Below are positions 40,040 to 48,004 of a stretch of DNA of 64,000 nt, piece by piece. The stretch comes from an uncultured Oscillospiraceae bacterium (lineage in GTDB: Bacteria; Bacillota; Clostridia; Oscillospirales; Ruminococcaceae). Positions within the stretch are counted from its first letter, which is position 1; each line of letters begins with the position of its first letter. The DNA is taken from NCBI GenBank assembly GCA_934448295.1, contig CAKSEY010000004.1, positions 62,001 to 126,000 of the forward strand. Reading direction: 5' to 3'. The translations under genes were made by a program, and so were the position numbers. A model generated the notes under the pieces. That model was not told the origin of the DNA. It worked only from the letters and a program-made list of their open reading frames with translations, and ran no database searches.

Positions 40040-40765
40040 TCAGCCCTGGCTTACTTCCGTGGTATACCGGAAAATCTCGTCAGTGGACACATTTTCGAAG
40101 GATTCAAAGCCCTCCTCACGGCGCATCTGATAGTAGCCGTCTATCAGCGGGATTATAATGCAGACAGCCGCCGTGATCACAGCCGCTATAATTACTACGA
40201 TAAGCTTCTGCTCCTTTGTCCACTTATGCTGAGGTACCGCGTCCTGCTTTACCTCGAACTGGCGCGCCCTGCCGGAGCTCACGCTGTGGATAACGTACGC
40301 CTTGAGCTTGTCCTCGGCGGCGATTTTCGTGCAGATATCCTTGTAGCTCTTGTCAAGCGCGGATGTCAGCTCTCCGGGGAGCTCGTCCAGCACAGAGCGG
40401 ACGTACTTCGCGCTCTCGCCGGTTATTTTCGCGATATGCTCCGGCTCCAGGTCGTTCTCCCAGGTCATGTGGATAATTGAGCGCACGACAAAGGGCTTCC
40501 GGAGTATTTCCTCCAGAAGCTGCTGCTTTCTGCTGTCAAGCTCCACCCCGGTAAGGGTCACTGCGGATTCGTTTCCGTCCGCCTCCCTTGCCATAGGGTA
40601 CGCTTTCAGAATAAGGCTGTAAAGCTCGGTGCTGTCGGGATATTCCCCGCAGGCGGACATCATCTTCACGAAAATTTCCTTTGCAGCGCCAAAATCCTTG
40701 GTGGAGATCAGCGCCAGCGCGAAGATGTCGTCCCCGAAATAATCAATAAGGTGCGTTATTTCCAT
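40040..40765 (-). CDS. membrane-anchored protein with a degenerate ECF-sigma-like region
   Basis: A 241-residue protein that I cannot place in a named family. Residues 10-60 weakly resemble sigma region 2 (IFALALISTKDFGAAKEIF...LYSLILKAYPMAREA). Residues 82-130 resemble region 4 with its helix-turn-helix: LLEEILRKPFVVRSIIHM, then LEPEHIAKITGESAKYVRSVLDELP. A single membrane helix follows at about 187-208 (LIVVIIAAVITAAVCIIIPLI) and a short outer tail. It could be a membrane-tethered sigma-like regulator or a protein that has lost sigma function. It is the last gene of the his cluster, one base after hisE. Confidence 0.6.
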   Translation of the reverse strand: MEITHLIDYFGDDIFALALISTKDFGAAKEIFVKMMSACGEYPDSTELYSLILKAYPMAREADGNESAVTLTGVELDSRKQQLLEEILRKPFVVRSIIHMTWENDLEPEHIAKITGESAKYVRSVLDELPGELTSALDKSYKDICTKIAAEDKLKAYVIHSVSSGRARQFEVKQDAVPQHKWTKEQKLIVVIIAAVITAAVCIIIPLIDGYYQMRREEGFESFENVSTDEIFRYTTEVSQG

Positions 40766-40766
40766 A

Positions 40767-41093
40767 TCAGGTGTTGTGGTCGCTTACATGGAACTGCTTA
40801 AGATTGCCGATCTTCTTGCTGCGCTCGACCATGATCTTCTCGATATCCTCCACGGTCACGCCGCGGTCAGCCATCATGACTATCATGTGATACAGCAGGT
40901 CGTTTATCTCGTTTGCAAGCTCGTCCTTGTCGTTGTTCTTGGCGGCAATGACCATCTCGGTGCACTCCTCGCCGCACTTTTTGAGTATCTTGTCGATCCC
41001 CTTGTCGAACAGGTAGCAGGTGTAGGAGCCCTCCTGCGGGTTTGCCCTGCGGTCTACCACTACGTCGTACATATCCTTGAATGCGTCCATCAT
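40767..41093 (-). CDS. hisE: phosphoribosyl-ATP pyrophosphatase
   Basis: A 108-residue all-alpha MazG-superfamily enzyme hydrolysing phosphoribosyl-ATP to phosphoribosyl-AMP, the second step of histidine synthesis. The core GSYTCYLFDKGIDKILKKCGEECTEMVIAAKN with EINDLLYHMIVMMADRG shows the metal-binding Glu/Asp set. It is stand-alone rather than fused to HisI; hisI is two genes upstream with a HAM1-like gene between. Confidence 0.96.
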   Translation of the reverse strand: MMDAFKDMYDVVVDRRANPQEGSYTCYLFDKGIDKILKKCGEECTEMVIAAKNNDKDELANEINDLLYHMIVMMADRGVTVEDIEKIMVERSKKIGNLKQFHVSDHNT

Positions 41094-41098
41094 GTTGA

Positions 41099-41722
41099 TT
41101 ACTCCTCGATTTTTAATACTTTTGTAAAGAAGCCGCGGAATCCCCCGCCGAAGCTGTCCTCAAGCTGAAAATCCTCCGGGGTCATATCGTAATAATACTT
41201 TTCCGTGCGAATATCCAGCGATATCCTGTCAAGCGGATATCCCTCGACCTTTTTGGGGTGCGGCTTGTCGGTGATCCAGAAGCTCCTGCCGGAAATATCC
41301 CCGCCCATATGCTCATAAATCTCGGTTTCAGACATTACAAGGCATATAGCGTTTAAATATCTGGCGGTAAGCCTGCCGTAGCTTTTTGCAAGTCCGGCGT
41401 AATACTCCGTCATTTCATCATCGGTCAGCCGTTTTCCATTAACATTTCTTACATGAGTTCCAGGCTGCAGCTCGTCCGGGAGCTGCTCAATATACAGCCC
41501 GCTGTCGCAGGAAAACACCGGAACGCCGTAATGCCGGTAATAGGCTATTGCCTTGCTACGAGCGTTCTCCAGAGGCGACCTGCCGTTTTCATCTGCCGCC
41601 GGAGACTGCCCGGGCATATCCGATAAGCTCAGAAGCTGAATACCCGTCCCGGAAAGATGGTTCCTCATGGAATTCAGCTTTGCGGGATTCCCCGTGCCGT
41701 ATAAAAGAGTGATCTGCATCAC
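41099..41722 (-). CDS. HAM1/RdgB-like non-canonical purine NTP pyrophosphatase
   Basis: A 207-residue member of the ITPase/HAM1 superfamily: LLYGTGNPAKLNSMRNHL matches the start motif (TxNxxKxxE-like), ADENGRSPLENARSKAIAYYRHYG and VFSCDSGLYIEQLP the central Asp-containing motif. It is more diverged than standard RdgB and lacks the usual FGYDPIF. Family members convert ITP, XTP or dITP to monophosphates. Its ATG overlaps the hisI stop by four bases and it lies before hisE, so it is translated as part of the his operon. Confidence 0.8.
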   Translation of the reverse strand: MMQITLLYGTGNPAKLNSMRNHLSGTGIQLLSLSDMPGQSPAADENGRSPLENARSKAIAYYRHYGVPVFSCDSGLYIEQLPDELQPGTHVRNVNGKRLTDDEMTEYYAGLAKSYGRLTARYLNAICLVMSETEIYEHMGGDISGRSFWITDKPHPKKVEGYPLDRISLDIRTEKYYYDMTPEDFQLEDSFGGGFRGFFTKVLKIEE

Positions 41723-42033
41723 TTTATCCTGGTGAAGAAGCAGCTCCTGTGACCTGTATGACAGGCTGCCCCGGTCTGGATAACCTTTACCAGCAGCGTG
41801 TCGTCGTCGCAGTCGCTGTAAATCTCAACCACCTTCTGGAAATGCCCCGAGGTCGCGCCCTTGTTCCACAGCTCCTGGCGGGAACGGCTCCAGAACCAGG
41901 TATAGCCTGTCTCCAGGGTCTTCTGGAGGCTTTCCTCGTTCATGTATGCAAGCATGAGCACCTCGCCGTTTTCAGCGTCGGTGACTATCGCCGGAATAAG
42001 CCCGGACTTCTTGAAATATTTCTTTACGTCCAT
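41719..42033 (-). CDS. hisI: phosphoribosyl-AMP cyclohydrolase
   Basis: A 104-residue zinc enzyme opening the purine ring of phosphoribosyl-AMP. Visible: GEVLMLAYMNEESLQKTLETGYTWFWSRSRQELWNKGATSGH, the DCDDDTLL metal site, and C-terminal GAACHTGHRSCF with zinc-ligand cysteines. An internal promoter precedes it, so hisI, the HAM1-like gene, hisE and the sigma-like gene can be made separately from the front part of the operon. Confidence 0.97.
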   Translation of the reverse strand: MDVKKYFKKSGLIPAIVTDAENGEVLMLAYMNEESLQKTLETGYTWFWSRSRQELWNKGATSGHFQKVVEIYSDCDDDTLLVKVIQTGAACHTGHRSCFFTRIK

Positions 42034-42083
42034 ATAATTTCACTTTCTGTCGGCTGCTCTTCCGGCAGCGCTCACTATGAATA

Positions 42084-42112
42084 GTATAACACAAATTTCC
42101 GGAAAAAGCAAG
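42084..42112 (-). promoter_or_regulatory. internal sigma-A promoter before hisI
   Basis: Minus strand TTGCTT (42112-42107), 17 bases, TATACT (42089-42084), starting immediately after the DUF4253 stop codon. Confidence 0.6.
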
Positions 42113-42114
42113 GG

Positions 42115-42858
42115 TCAATCCCACCAGAAGCTCCACACGGAGGATTTTGTCAGCATATCCGCCAGAACCCCTATCATCTGCACGCCCTGATCGATAATAT
42201 CCGGGCAGAATGCGTACTGCTCCAGCGCCAGCCCGACTGCCGCGCTTTTATCGCGCACCGGCTGAACCGCGAATTCAAGTATATCGTGTGAAACCGCCGC
42301 CGGAACTGCACCAAACTTCTGATACCAGTAGCGGCTTATCATGACGTGTTCCTCGGACAGAGGGCACTCGTTCCAGCCGCCGAACGGAAGCCACGCGAAA
42401 ACCTCCCAGGGCTTGTCTGTGGGTATTTTCGCGAGGATAACTTCTTTGGTTTTCTGGGTCAAAGTATCTACAAAACTGCATAGTCTGGTCGTCCTGATTC
42501 CAGAAATATCCGTATCTGCGGTTATCTCATTCCAGTATTCGCCGAATTCCTCTTTCATTTCCGTGAGCTTTTCCATGAACCATTCCGGCGCTTCCCCGGA
42601 GGCTTCGGAAAGGATTTCGGCTCTGAGCTGTTCGGCGGTTTCCCCGGGCTTTATCTTGCTTTTGATATCCTCGACCAGCATATCGTCTACGGCTATCAGC
42701 AGCGGAGTGGTCTTGTCCATTTCCATTCTGGCGAATGCTTCCTCATAGCTGGACTGAATTAGCTGCGCGGGCTTCCCTGCTGGAAAATACCTGCACTCGC
42801 AGCCCAGAAAATCCATTATGAATTTCGCGTTTTCAGACGGTTTTGTGAAAAGTCCCAT
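42115..42858 (-). CDS. DUF4253 domain protein
   Basis: A 247-residue soluble protein. The C-terminal half is a DUF4253 domain: KIPTDKPWEVFAWLPFGGWNECP, then ISRYWYQKFGAVPAAVSHDILEF, and the characteristic Trp-rich end SSVWSFWWD. The N-terminal part (about 1-130) has LLIAVDDMLVEDI and a helical region and is not recognised. Function of the family is unknown. It is placed between hisF and hisI, one base after the hisF-side stop, and closes the first part of the his operon. Confidence 0.75.
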   Translation of the reverse strand: MGLFTKPSENAKFIMDFLGCECRYFPAGKPAQLIQSSYEEAFARMEMDKTTPLLIAVDDMLVEDIKSKIKPGETAEQLRAEILSEASGEAPEWFMEKLTEMKEEFGEYWNEITADTDISGIRTTRLCSFVDTLTQKTKEVILAKIPTDKPWEVFAWLPFGGWNECPLSEEHVMISRYWYQKFGAVPAAVSHDILEFAVQPVRDKSAAVGLALEQYAFCPDIIDQGVQMIGVLADMLTKSSVWSFWWD

Positions 42859-42859
42859 G

Positions 42860-43630
42860 TCAGCCTCCAGCCCTGGTTCTTACAGGAATATTGCGCTCCT
42901 TCAGGTGCTCCTTTACCTCGTCGACGGTGAGCTCCTTAAAGTGGAAAAGCGAAGCCGCAAGCGCCGCCGAGCTTTTGGTTTTCTCGAACACCTCGGAGAA
43001 GTGTTCCAGCTTTCCACAGCCGCCGCTCGCGATCACCGGGATCTTCACGCGGTCGCAGACAAAATTCAGCATATCAATGTCGAAGCCGCCGCGCACTCCG
43101 TCCGTGTCGATGGAATTCAGGCATATCTCGCCGGCTCCGCGCTCTTCGATTTCCTTTACCCAGTCGCCGAGGTCGAGATTCATGTCAACCCTGCCGCCGT
43201 TGATGAATACGCTGTAACCGCCCTTTCCGTCGCGCTTCGCGTCGATTCCGACAACAACGCACTGGCTGCCGAATATCTCCGCAGCGTCGCTGATGAGCTT
43301 CGGGTTCTTGACCGCCTGGGAATTAACGGAAACCTTGTCCGCGCCCGCTCTCAGCGTATCGCGGAAATCCTGCACGGAGCTTATTCCGCCGCCAACGCAC
43401 AGCGGCACGAAAACCTGCTGCGCGGTGCGCTTCACAACGTCCAGCATAACTCCCCTGCCCTCGCAGGAGGCGGTTATGTCATAGAAAACCAGCTCGTCCG
43501 CGCCCTGGCGGTTGTACTCTATCGCAAGCTCCACCGGGTCGCCTACATCCCTGATTCCCTCGAAGTTCACGCCTTTTACTACCTTTCCGTTGCGCACGTC
43601 AAGGCACGGGATAATTCTCTTAGCAAGCAT
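42860..43630 (-). CDS. hisF: imidazole glycerol phosphate synthase, cyclase subunit
   Basis: About 256 residues, a (beta/alpha)8 cyclase taking ammonia from HisH to make imidazole glycerol phosphate and AICAR. Catalytic Asp residues lie in IIPCLDVRNGKVVKGVNF and in SIDTDGVRGGFD; phosphate-binding loops VGGGI and ASGGCG are intact. The ATG at 43630 follows AGGAG; an upstream frame extension overlaps hisA and is rejected. Confidence 0.97.
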   Translation of the reverse strand: MLAKRIIPCLDVRNGKVVKGVNFEGIRDVGDPVELAIEYNRQGADELVFYDITASCEGRGVMLDVVKRTAQQVFVPLCVGGGISSVQDFRDTLRAGADKVSVNSQAVKNPKLISDAAEIFGSQCVVVGIDAKRDGKGGYSVFINGGRVDMNLDLGDWVKEIEERGAGEICLNSIDTDGVRGGFDIDMLNFVCDRVKIPVIASGGCGKLEHFSEVFEKTKSSAALAASLFHFKELTVDEVKEHLKERNIPVRTRAGG

Positions 43631-43640
43631 ATTTTTCTCC

Positions 43641-44363
43641 TTACTCTGCCACGCGGACAGCCTGAGCCAGATCAAGGCTGCCGGAATAGATGGATTTACC
43701 GCAGATTGCGCCGTAAATTCCGTTCTTTTTCAGCGTCCTTATGTTGTTGATGGTCTTTATCCCGCCGCTCGCTATTACGTTTCCGCCAAGCGGCGCAAGC
43801 GTTCCCTGGAGTTTCTTTGTCTTGTAGTGATTCGGGCGGCTGAGCGTTCCGTCCTTGTCTATGTCTGTAAATATGAAGAACTGCACGCCCGCGCGGCACA
43901 TTTCAACGCCGAGGTCTATGTAGTTCACGCCGCTGGTTTCAAGCCAGCCCTCGGTTGCGACAAAACCGTTTTTCGCGTCGATCCCAACGGCTATGCGCCC
44001 TCTGAATTCCTTGGCGGCGCGCTTTACGAACTCCGGATCCTTTACAGCCGCCGAGCCGATTATTACCCTGGAAATTCCGGCGTTCAGGTACATTTCTACC
44101 GTGTCAAGGCTGCGTATCCCGCCGCCAACCTCTACTTTCAGCTTCGTATTTTTCGCAACGTCAATGAAAATATCCTTGTTCTGCTGAGTAGCGTCCTTGG
44201 CGCCGTCAAGATCCACCATGTGCACCCACTCAGCGCCGGAGGCCTCAAAGCCCCGGGCGGTGTCCATGTAGCTGTCAGCCACTTTCTGCACGGTTCCGTA
44301 ATCGCCCTTGAACAGGCGCACGCAGTTTCCGTCCTTTATATCTATTGCCGGAAGAATTACCAT
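43641..44363 (-). CDS. hisA: phosphoribosylformimino-AICAR ribotide isomerase
   Basis: A 240-residue (beta/alpha)8 isomerase paralogous to HisF. Catalytic Asp8 lies in ILPAIDIKDGNCVRL and the second in FTDIDKDGTLSRPN; VEVGGGIRS and VIASGGIKT bind the phosphates. An AAGGAG site precedes the ATG. A 93-base gap with a perfect hairpin separates it from hisH. Confidence 0.97.
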   Translation of the reverse strand: MVILPAIDIKDGNCVRLFKGDYGTVQKVADSYMDTARGFEASGAEWVHMVDLDGAKDATQQNKDIFIDVAKNTKLKVEVGGGIRSLDTVEMYLNAGISRVIIGSAAVKDPEFVKRAAKEFRGRIAVGIDAKNGFVATEGWLETSGVNYIDLGVEMCRAGVQFFIFTDIDKDGTLSRPNHYKTKKLQGTLAPLGGNVIASGGIKTINNIRTLKKNGIYGAICGKSIYSGSLDLAQAVRVAE

Positions 44364-44389
44364 TTTAGTTCTCCTTGTGGTTTGGAATT

Positions 44390-44409
44390 CGTAAAAGAAA
44401 ACTTTTACG
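44390..44409. repeat. perfect palindrome between hisH and hisA
   Basis: CGTAAAAG, four A, CTTTTACG: 8-bp arms, perfect. It lies inside the transcription unit and could be an mRNA processing or stability hairpin, or an operator. Confidence 0.5.
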
Positions 44410-44456
44410 CAATAAGATGAAAACGAATCACAAAATTAATGCCGCGTCCCAGAAAA

Positions 44457-45056
44457 TCAAAGCTCAGCAAAGCAGCGCAGGATATTCAGACCCGTTTCGC
44501 CGCTCTTTTCCGGGTGGAACTGCGCGCCGTAAACGTTGCCCTCGAACACGAGCGCCGGAACCTTCATTCCATAGTCGCAGTATGCCGCAACGTTGCTGCT
44601 GTCACACTCAGCCGCGTAGCTGTGAACGAAATAGACGTATTCCCCGTCGGCGCACCTGTCAAGGAGCCTGCACGGAACGTTCTTTTCAAGGGCGTTCCAG
44701 CCTATCTGCGGAACCGGGAGGTCTCCCGCCGGGTGCATGAGCTTCACGCTGCCCTTTATCAGACCAAGTCCGTCAGTCTCACCGAATTCGTAGCCCTTTT
44801 CGAAGAGCATCTGCATTCCCAGGCAGATACCCAGCAGCGGCTTTTTCCGGACTTCTTCCCTGATGACTTCAATAAGCCCGGTCTCGCCGAGCATTCTCAT
44901 TGCGTCAGGAAACGCGCCGACCCCCGGGAGTATCAGCCTGTCTGCGCTTCTGAGGTTGTCGGCGCTGTTGGTTATTTTGTTTTCCAGCCCGAGGAAGTCC
45001 AGCGCGTTCTTCACGCTGAACAGGTTTCCCGCGCCGTAGTCGATTATTGCTATCAT
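44457..45056 (-). CDS. hisH: imidazole glycerol phosphate synthase, glutaminase subunit
   Basis: A 199-residue class I glutamine amidotransferase partner of HisF. The triad is Cys78 in GICLGMQMLF and His/Glu in QFHPEKSG near the C-terminus; the start IAIIDYGAGNLFSVKNAL is typical. Its start overlaps the NUDIX gene stop by four bases. Confidence 0.96.
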   Translation of the reverse strand: MIAIIDYGAGNLFSVKNALDFLGLENKITNSADNLRSADRLILPGVGAFPDAMRMLGETGLIEVIREEVRKKPLLGICLGMQMLFEKGYEFGETDGLGLIKGSVKLMHPAGDLPVPQIGWNALEKNVPCRLLDRCADGEYVYFVHSYAAECDSSNVAAYCDYGMKVPALVFEGNVYGAQFHPEKSGETGLNILRCFAEL

Positions 45057-45487
45057 ATTGCAGTTCCTTTCGTTGTCAGGAATATCCTGTCGCGGTTCAG
45101 CTTTATATGCTCCATGATGTGCCCGATATTTCCCTCGCCGGCATACTTTTTCATGTCGAAGAAGTCGCAGTCAAGGCCGCTCCAGAAAAGCGGGTTTTCC
45201 TCTCCCTGAACCTCTATTGACTGAACAAGCTGACCTGCGTAGACCTCCACATAGCACGGGTCGAGCGGGTAGCTGAAATCCATTAGATGTATGAGCTTTA
45301 TATCCCTGTCCGAAATCCCAGTTTCCTCAAATAATTCGCGGTAAGCCGCGTGTTCGCCGCTCTCGCACGGCTCGATTTTGCCGCCGACAAAGTTTATAAG
45401 CCCCTTGTACGGCTCCTTTATCCGGCGGCACATGAGCATTTTCTCTCCGTCTGGCGAAAATACGGCAATGAGATTATATCCCTGCAT
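45053..45487 (-). CDS. NUDIX hydrolase
   Basis: A 144-residue NUDIX protein with a complete box G-x5-E-x7-REUxEExGU: GKIEPCESGEHAAY followed by RELFEETGI. It resembles the 8-oxo-dGTP diphosphatase (MutT) group: MLMCRRIKEPYKGLINFVGG precedes the box. The substrate is unknown. It overlaps hisB upstream by one base and hisH downstream by four, so it is an integral part of the his operon rather than a chance neighbour. Confidence 0.88.
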   Translation of the reverse strand: MQGYNLIAVFSPDGEKMLMCRRIKEPYKGLINFVGGKIEPCESGEHAAYRELFEETGISDRDIKLIHLMDFSYPLDPCYVEVYAGQLVQSIEVQGEENPLFWSGLDCDFFDMKKYAGEGNIGHIMEHIKLNRDRIFLTTKGTAI

Positions 45488-46071
45488 TACAGTACGCCCT
45501 TGGTGGATACCACAGAGCCGTCCGTATTGCGCTTCACTGCGGTTTTGAGCGCATAGGCTAGCGCCTTGAACAGCGCCTCTATCTTGTGGTGGTCGTTGCT
45601 TCCGTACTCGCAGCGGAGGTGCAGCGTTATCCCTGCGTTGAACGCAAAGGAGCGCATGAATTCCTCCGTCAGACAGGTGTCGAACTCCCCTACCCGCTCA
45701 TTTGTGAACTGCGCATTGAAAACCAGAAAAGGTCTTGCGCTGATGTCAAGGGCGCAGAATGCAAGGGATTCGTCCATCGGAACAAACGCGCTGCCGAAGC
45801 GCATTATGCCGGACTTGTCCCCTAGCGCTTCCTTAAAAGCCATTCCGAGGACTATCCCGACGTCCTCGGCGGTGTGGTGCCCGTCAACGTAAAGGTCTCC
45901 CTTTGCGCTGACTTCAAGGCTGAACCCGCCGTGAACCGCAAGCGCGGTCAGCATATGGTCGAGAAAGCCGATCCCGGTGGAGATATCCGCATGAGCGCCG
46001 CCGTCCAAATCCAGCTTTACGCTTATGTCCGTTTCTTTTGTTTTTCTGGTTATTTCAGCGGTTCTGTTCAT
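45487..46071 (-). CDS. hisB: imidazoleglycerol-phosphate dehydratase
   Basis: A 194-residue manganese dehydratase. It has the duplicated metal motifs GFLDHMLTALAVHGGFSLEV and DGHHTAEDVGI in the first half and LRCEYGSNDHHKIEALFKALA in the second. It is the monofunctional form, without the N-terminal histidinol-phosphatase domain seen in enteric bacteria. Confidence 0.97.
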   Translation of the reverse strand: MNRTAEITRKTKETDISVKLDLDGGAHADISTGIGFLDHMLTALAVHGGFSLEVSAKGDLYVDGHHTAEDVGIVLGMAFKEALGDKSGIMRFGSAFVPMDESLAFCALDISARPFLVFNAQFTNERVGEFDTCLTEEFMRSFAFNAGITLHLRCEYGSNDHHKIEALFKALAYALKTAVKRNTDGSVVSTKGVL

Positions 46072-46074
46072 TTT

Positions 46075-47373
46075 TCAGCCCTCTTTGCGTACCCTGATGG
46101 AGTTTGCGTGCGCGGTAAGCTTTTCGCGCTCCGCAATGAGAATGATGTCGTCAGCCGCGTCAAGCAGTGCGTCCTTGGTGTAGCAGATATAGCTGGAGCG
46201 CTTAACGAAGCTGTCCACGCCGAGCGGTGAGAAAAATCTCGCCGTGCCGCTGGTCGGAAGGACGTGGTTCGGCCCTGCATAATAGTCGCCGAGGGGCTCC
46301 GGTGAATACTGCCCGAGGAACAGCGAACCAACGTTGTCTATCTTGCCGATGTACTCGGTCGGGTTCTCTGCAACGACTTCCATGTGCTCGGGAGCAAGCT
46401 TGTTTGCAAGCTCGATGGCGTAGTCCTTGTCCTCGCTGACTATGATAGCGCCGTAGTTGGTCATGGAATAATCAATGATGTCCTTTCTGGACAGGTAAGC
46501 GGACTGGCGCTCGATCTCCGCCTGTGTTCTTACCGCGATATCCATGCTGGTGGTTATCATGATGGCGCTTGCCAGCTTGTCGTGCTCCGCCTGGGACATA
46601 AGGTCGGCGGCGAGGTAAACAGGGTTTGCCGTCTCGTCTGCGAATACAAGAATCTCGCTGGGACCTGCGAACATATCAATGTCAACCGTTCCGTAAAGCA
46701 GCTTCTTGGCAGTGGCTACGAAAATATTGCCCGGGCCGACTATCTTGGAAACTCTCGGTATCTCCTCGGTTCCGTAGGCGAGGGCGGCAACAGCCTGTGC
46801 GCCGCCTGCAAGGTAGATCTTATCGACTCCGCAGAGAGCGGCGGCAACCAGAATATCCTTGTTCGCCGTGCCGTCCTTGAGGGGCGGAGTTACCATGATT
46901 ATCTCCTTTACGCCCGCTATCTTTGCGGGAATAGCGTTCATCAGCACCGAGGAGGGATAAGCCGCCGTGCCGCCGGGAACGTACAGCCCCACGCGGTCAA
47001 GCCCCCTTACGCGCTGACCCATGATAACGCCGTTTTCCTCGGTTACGCAGAAGCCCTCGCGCTTCTGTCTGTTGTGGAACGCAGTTATGTTCTCCACTGC
47101 GTTCAGCATTGCGTTGACGAAATCCGGGCTTTTCTCGTTAGCCTCGGTGAGCGCGTCCTGTATAGCCTCGTCAGGAACTCTGTAATACTGCGCGTTGGGA
47201 CAGTCGAACTTCGCAGTGTAGCTCTTTACCGCTGCGTCGCCGTTTTCCTTTACGTCCGCGAGAATAGCACGGACGGTCTTTTCAACGTCCGCATTAACCT
47301 GACCTGCGCGCTTTTCAACTTCCGCGAGGAACTGCTTTTCCTCGCCGTCAGCCTTGATTATCCTTATCATCAC
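46075..47373 (-). CDS. hisD: histidinol dehydrogenase
   Basis: A 432-residue zinc- and NAD-dependent enzyme oxidising histidinol to histidine. Family motifs: RVRGLDRVGLYVPGGTAAYPSSVLMNAIPA, the KIVGPGNIFVATAKK segment, AGPSEILVFAD, DLMSQAEHD with zinc ligands, and GPNHVLPTSGTARFFSPL. The first codons overlap the hisG stop. Confidence 0.97.
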   Translation of the reverse strand: MMIRIIKADGEEKQFLAEVEKRAGQVNADVEKTVRAILADVKENGDAAVKSYTAKFDCPNAQYYRVPDEAIQDALTEANEKSPDFVNAMLNAVENITAFHNRQKREGFCVTEENGVIMGQRVRGLDRVGLYVPGGTAAYPSSVLMNAIPAKIAGVKEIIMVTPPLKDGTANKDILVAAALCGVDKIYLAGGAQAVAALAYGTEEIPRVSKIVGPGNIFVATAKKLLYGTVDIDMFAGPSEILVFADETANPVYLAADLMSQAEHDKLASAIMITTSMDIAVRTQAEIERQSAYLSRKDIIDYSMTNYGAIIVSEDKDYAIELANKLAPEHMEVVAENPTEYIGKIDNVGSLFLGQYSPEPLGDYYAGPNHVLPTSGTARFFSPLGVDSFVKRSSYICYTKDALLDAADDIILIAEREKLTAHANSIRVRKEG

Positions 47374-48002
47374 AAATTCTCCTCTATCTGCTTAACTATT
47401 TCAGCGATACGCTGCTGCTTGAGCTTCATACTTACTGTGTTCACGATAAGTCTTGCGGAAATGGGAGCTACGTCCTCCCAGACCTCCAGACCGTTTTCCT
47501 TAAGGGTGGTTCCGGTTTCGACTATATCCACGATTCCGTCCGCCAGCCCCACCAGCGGAGCCAGCTCAACGGAGCCCTCTATCTTCACAATGTCAACGTC
47601 CATGCCCTTGTTTTCAAAGAAGCTGCGGGTTACCTCAGGGTATTTTGTGGCGACTGTCTTGACGCCGTAGCCCTCGTAGAAATTGCCGCCTTTCTTTCCA
47701 GCAAGCGCAAATTTGCACCTGCCGAAGCCCAGGTCGCTTATCTCGAAGAACTTCCCACCGTGCTCCATTATGGTGTCCTTGCCGACAACTCCGATATCGC
47801 ACACCCCGTGCTCAACATATGTAATTACGTCCGCAGCCTTTGCAAGAACTACCTCAATATTCTCGCCGGGTATGGAAAGAATCAGACGTCTGCCCTTTTC
47901 GCGCAGCTCGGTGACGTCGTAGCCTATCCTGTCCAGCAGGTCAACGGTTTTCTGCTCCAGCCTGCCCTTGGTGAGCGCGATCCTGATGGTCTTGTTCTTC
48001 AT
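47370..48002 (-). CDS. hisG: ATP phosphoribosyltransferase, short form
   Basis: A 210-residue catalytic subunit of the short HisG type, joining ATP and PRPP in the first committed step. Motifs: IRIALTKGRLEQKTVDLL, DVITYVEHGVCDIGVVGKDTI, and the PRPP site DIVETGTTLKENGL. It lacks the C-terminal regulatory domain, so histidine feedback depends on HisZ, encoded directly upstream. Confidence 0.97.
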   Translation of the reverse strand: MKNKTIRIALTKGRLEQKTVDLLDRIGYDVTELREKGRRLILSIPGENIEVVLAKAADVITYVEHGVCDIGVVGKDTIMEHGGKFFEISDLGFGRCKFALAGKKGGNFYEGYGVKTVATKYPEVTRSFFENKGMDVDIVKIEGSVELAPLVGLADGIVDIVETGTTLKENGLEVWEDVAPISARLIVNTVSMKLKQQRIAEIVKQIEENL

Positions 48003-48004
48003 GC

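Noticed and set aside
46384..47670. Plus-strand frame opposite hisD and hisG
   Set aside because: It spans two well-supported genes on the other strand and lacks any recognisable feature.
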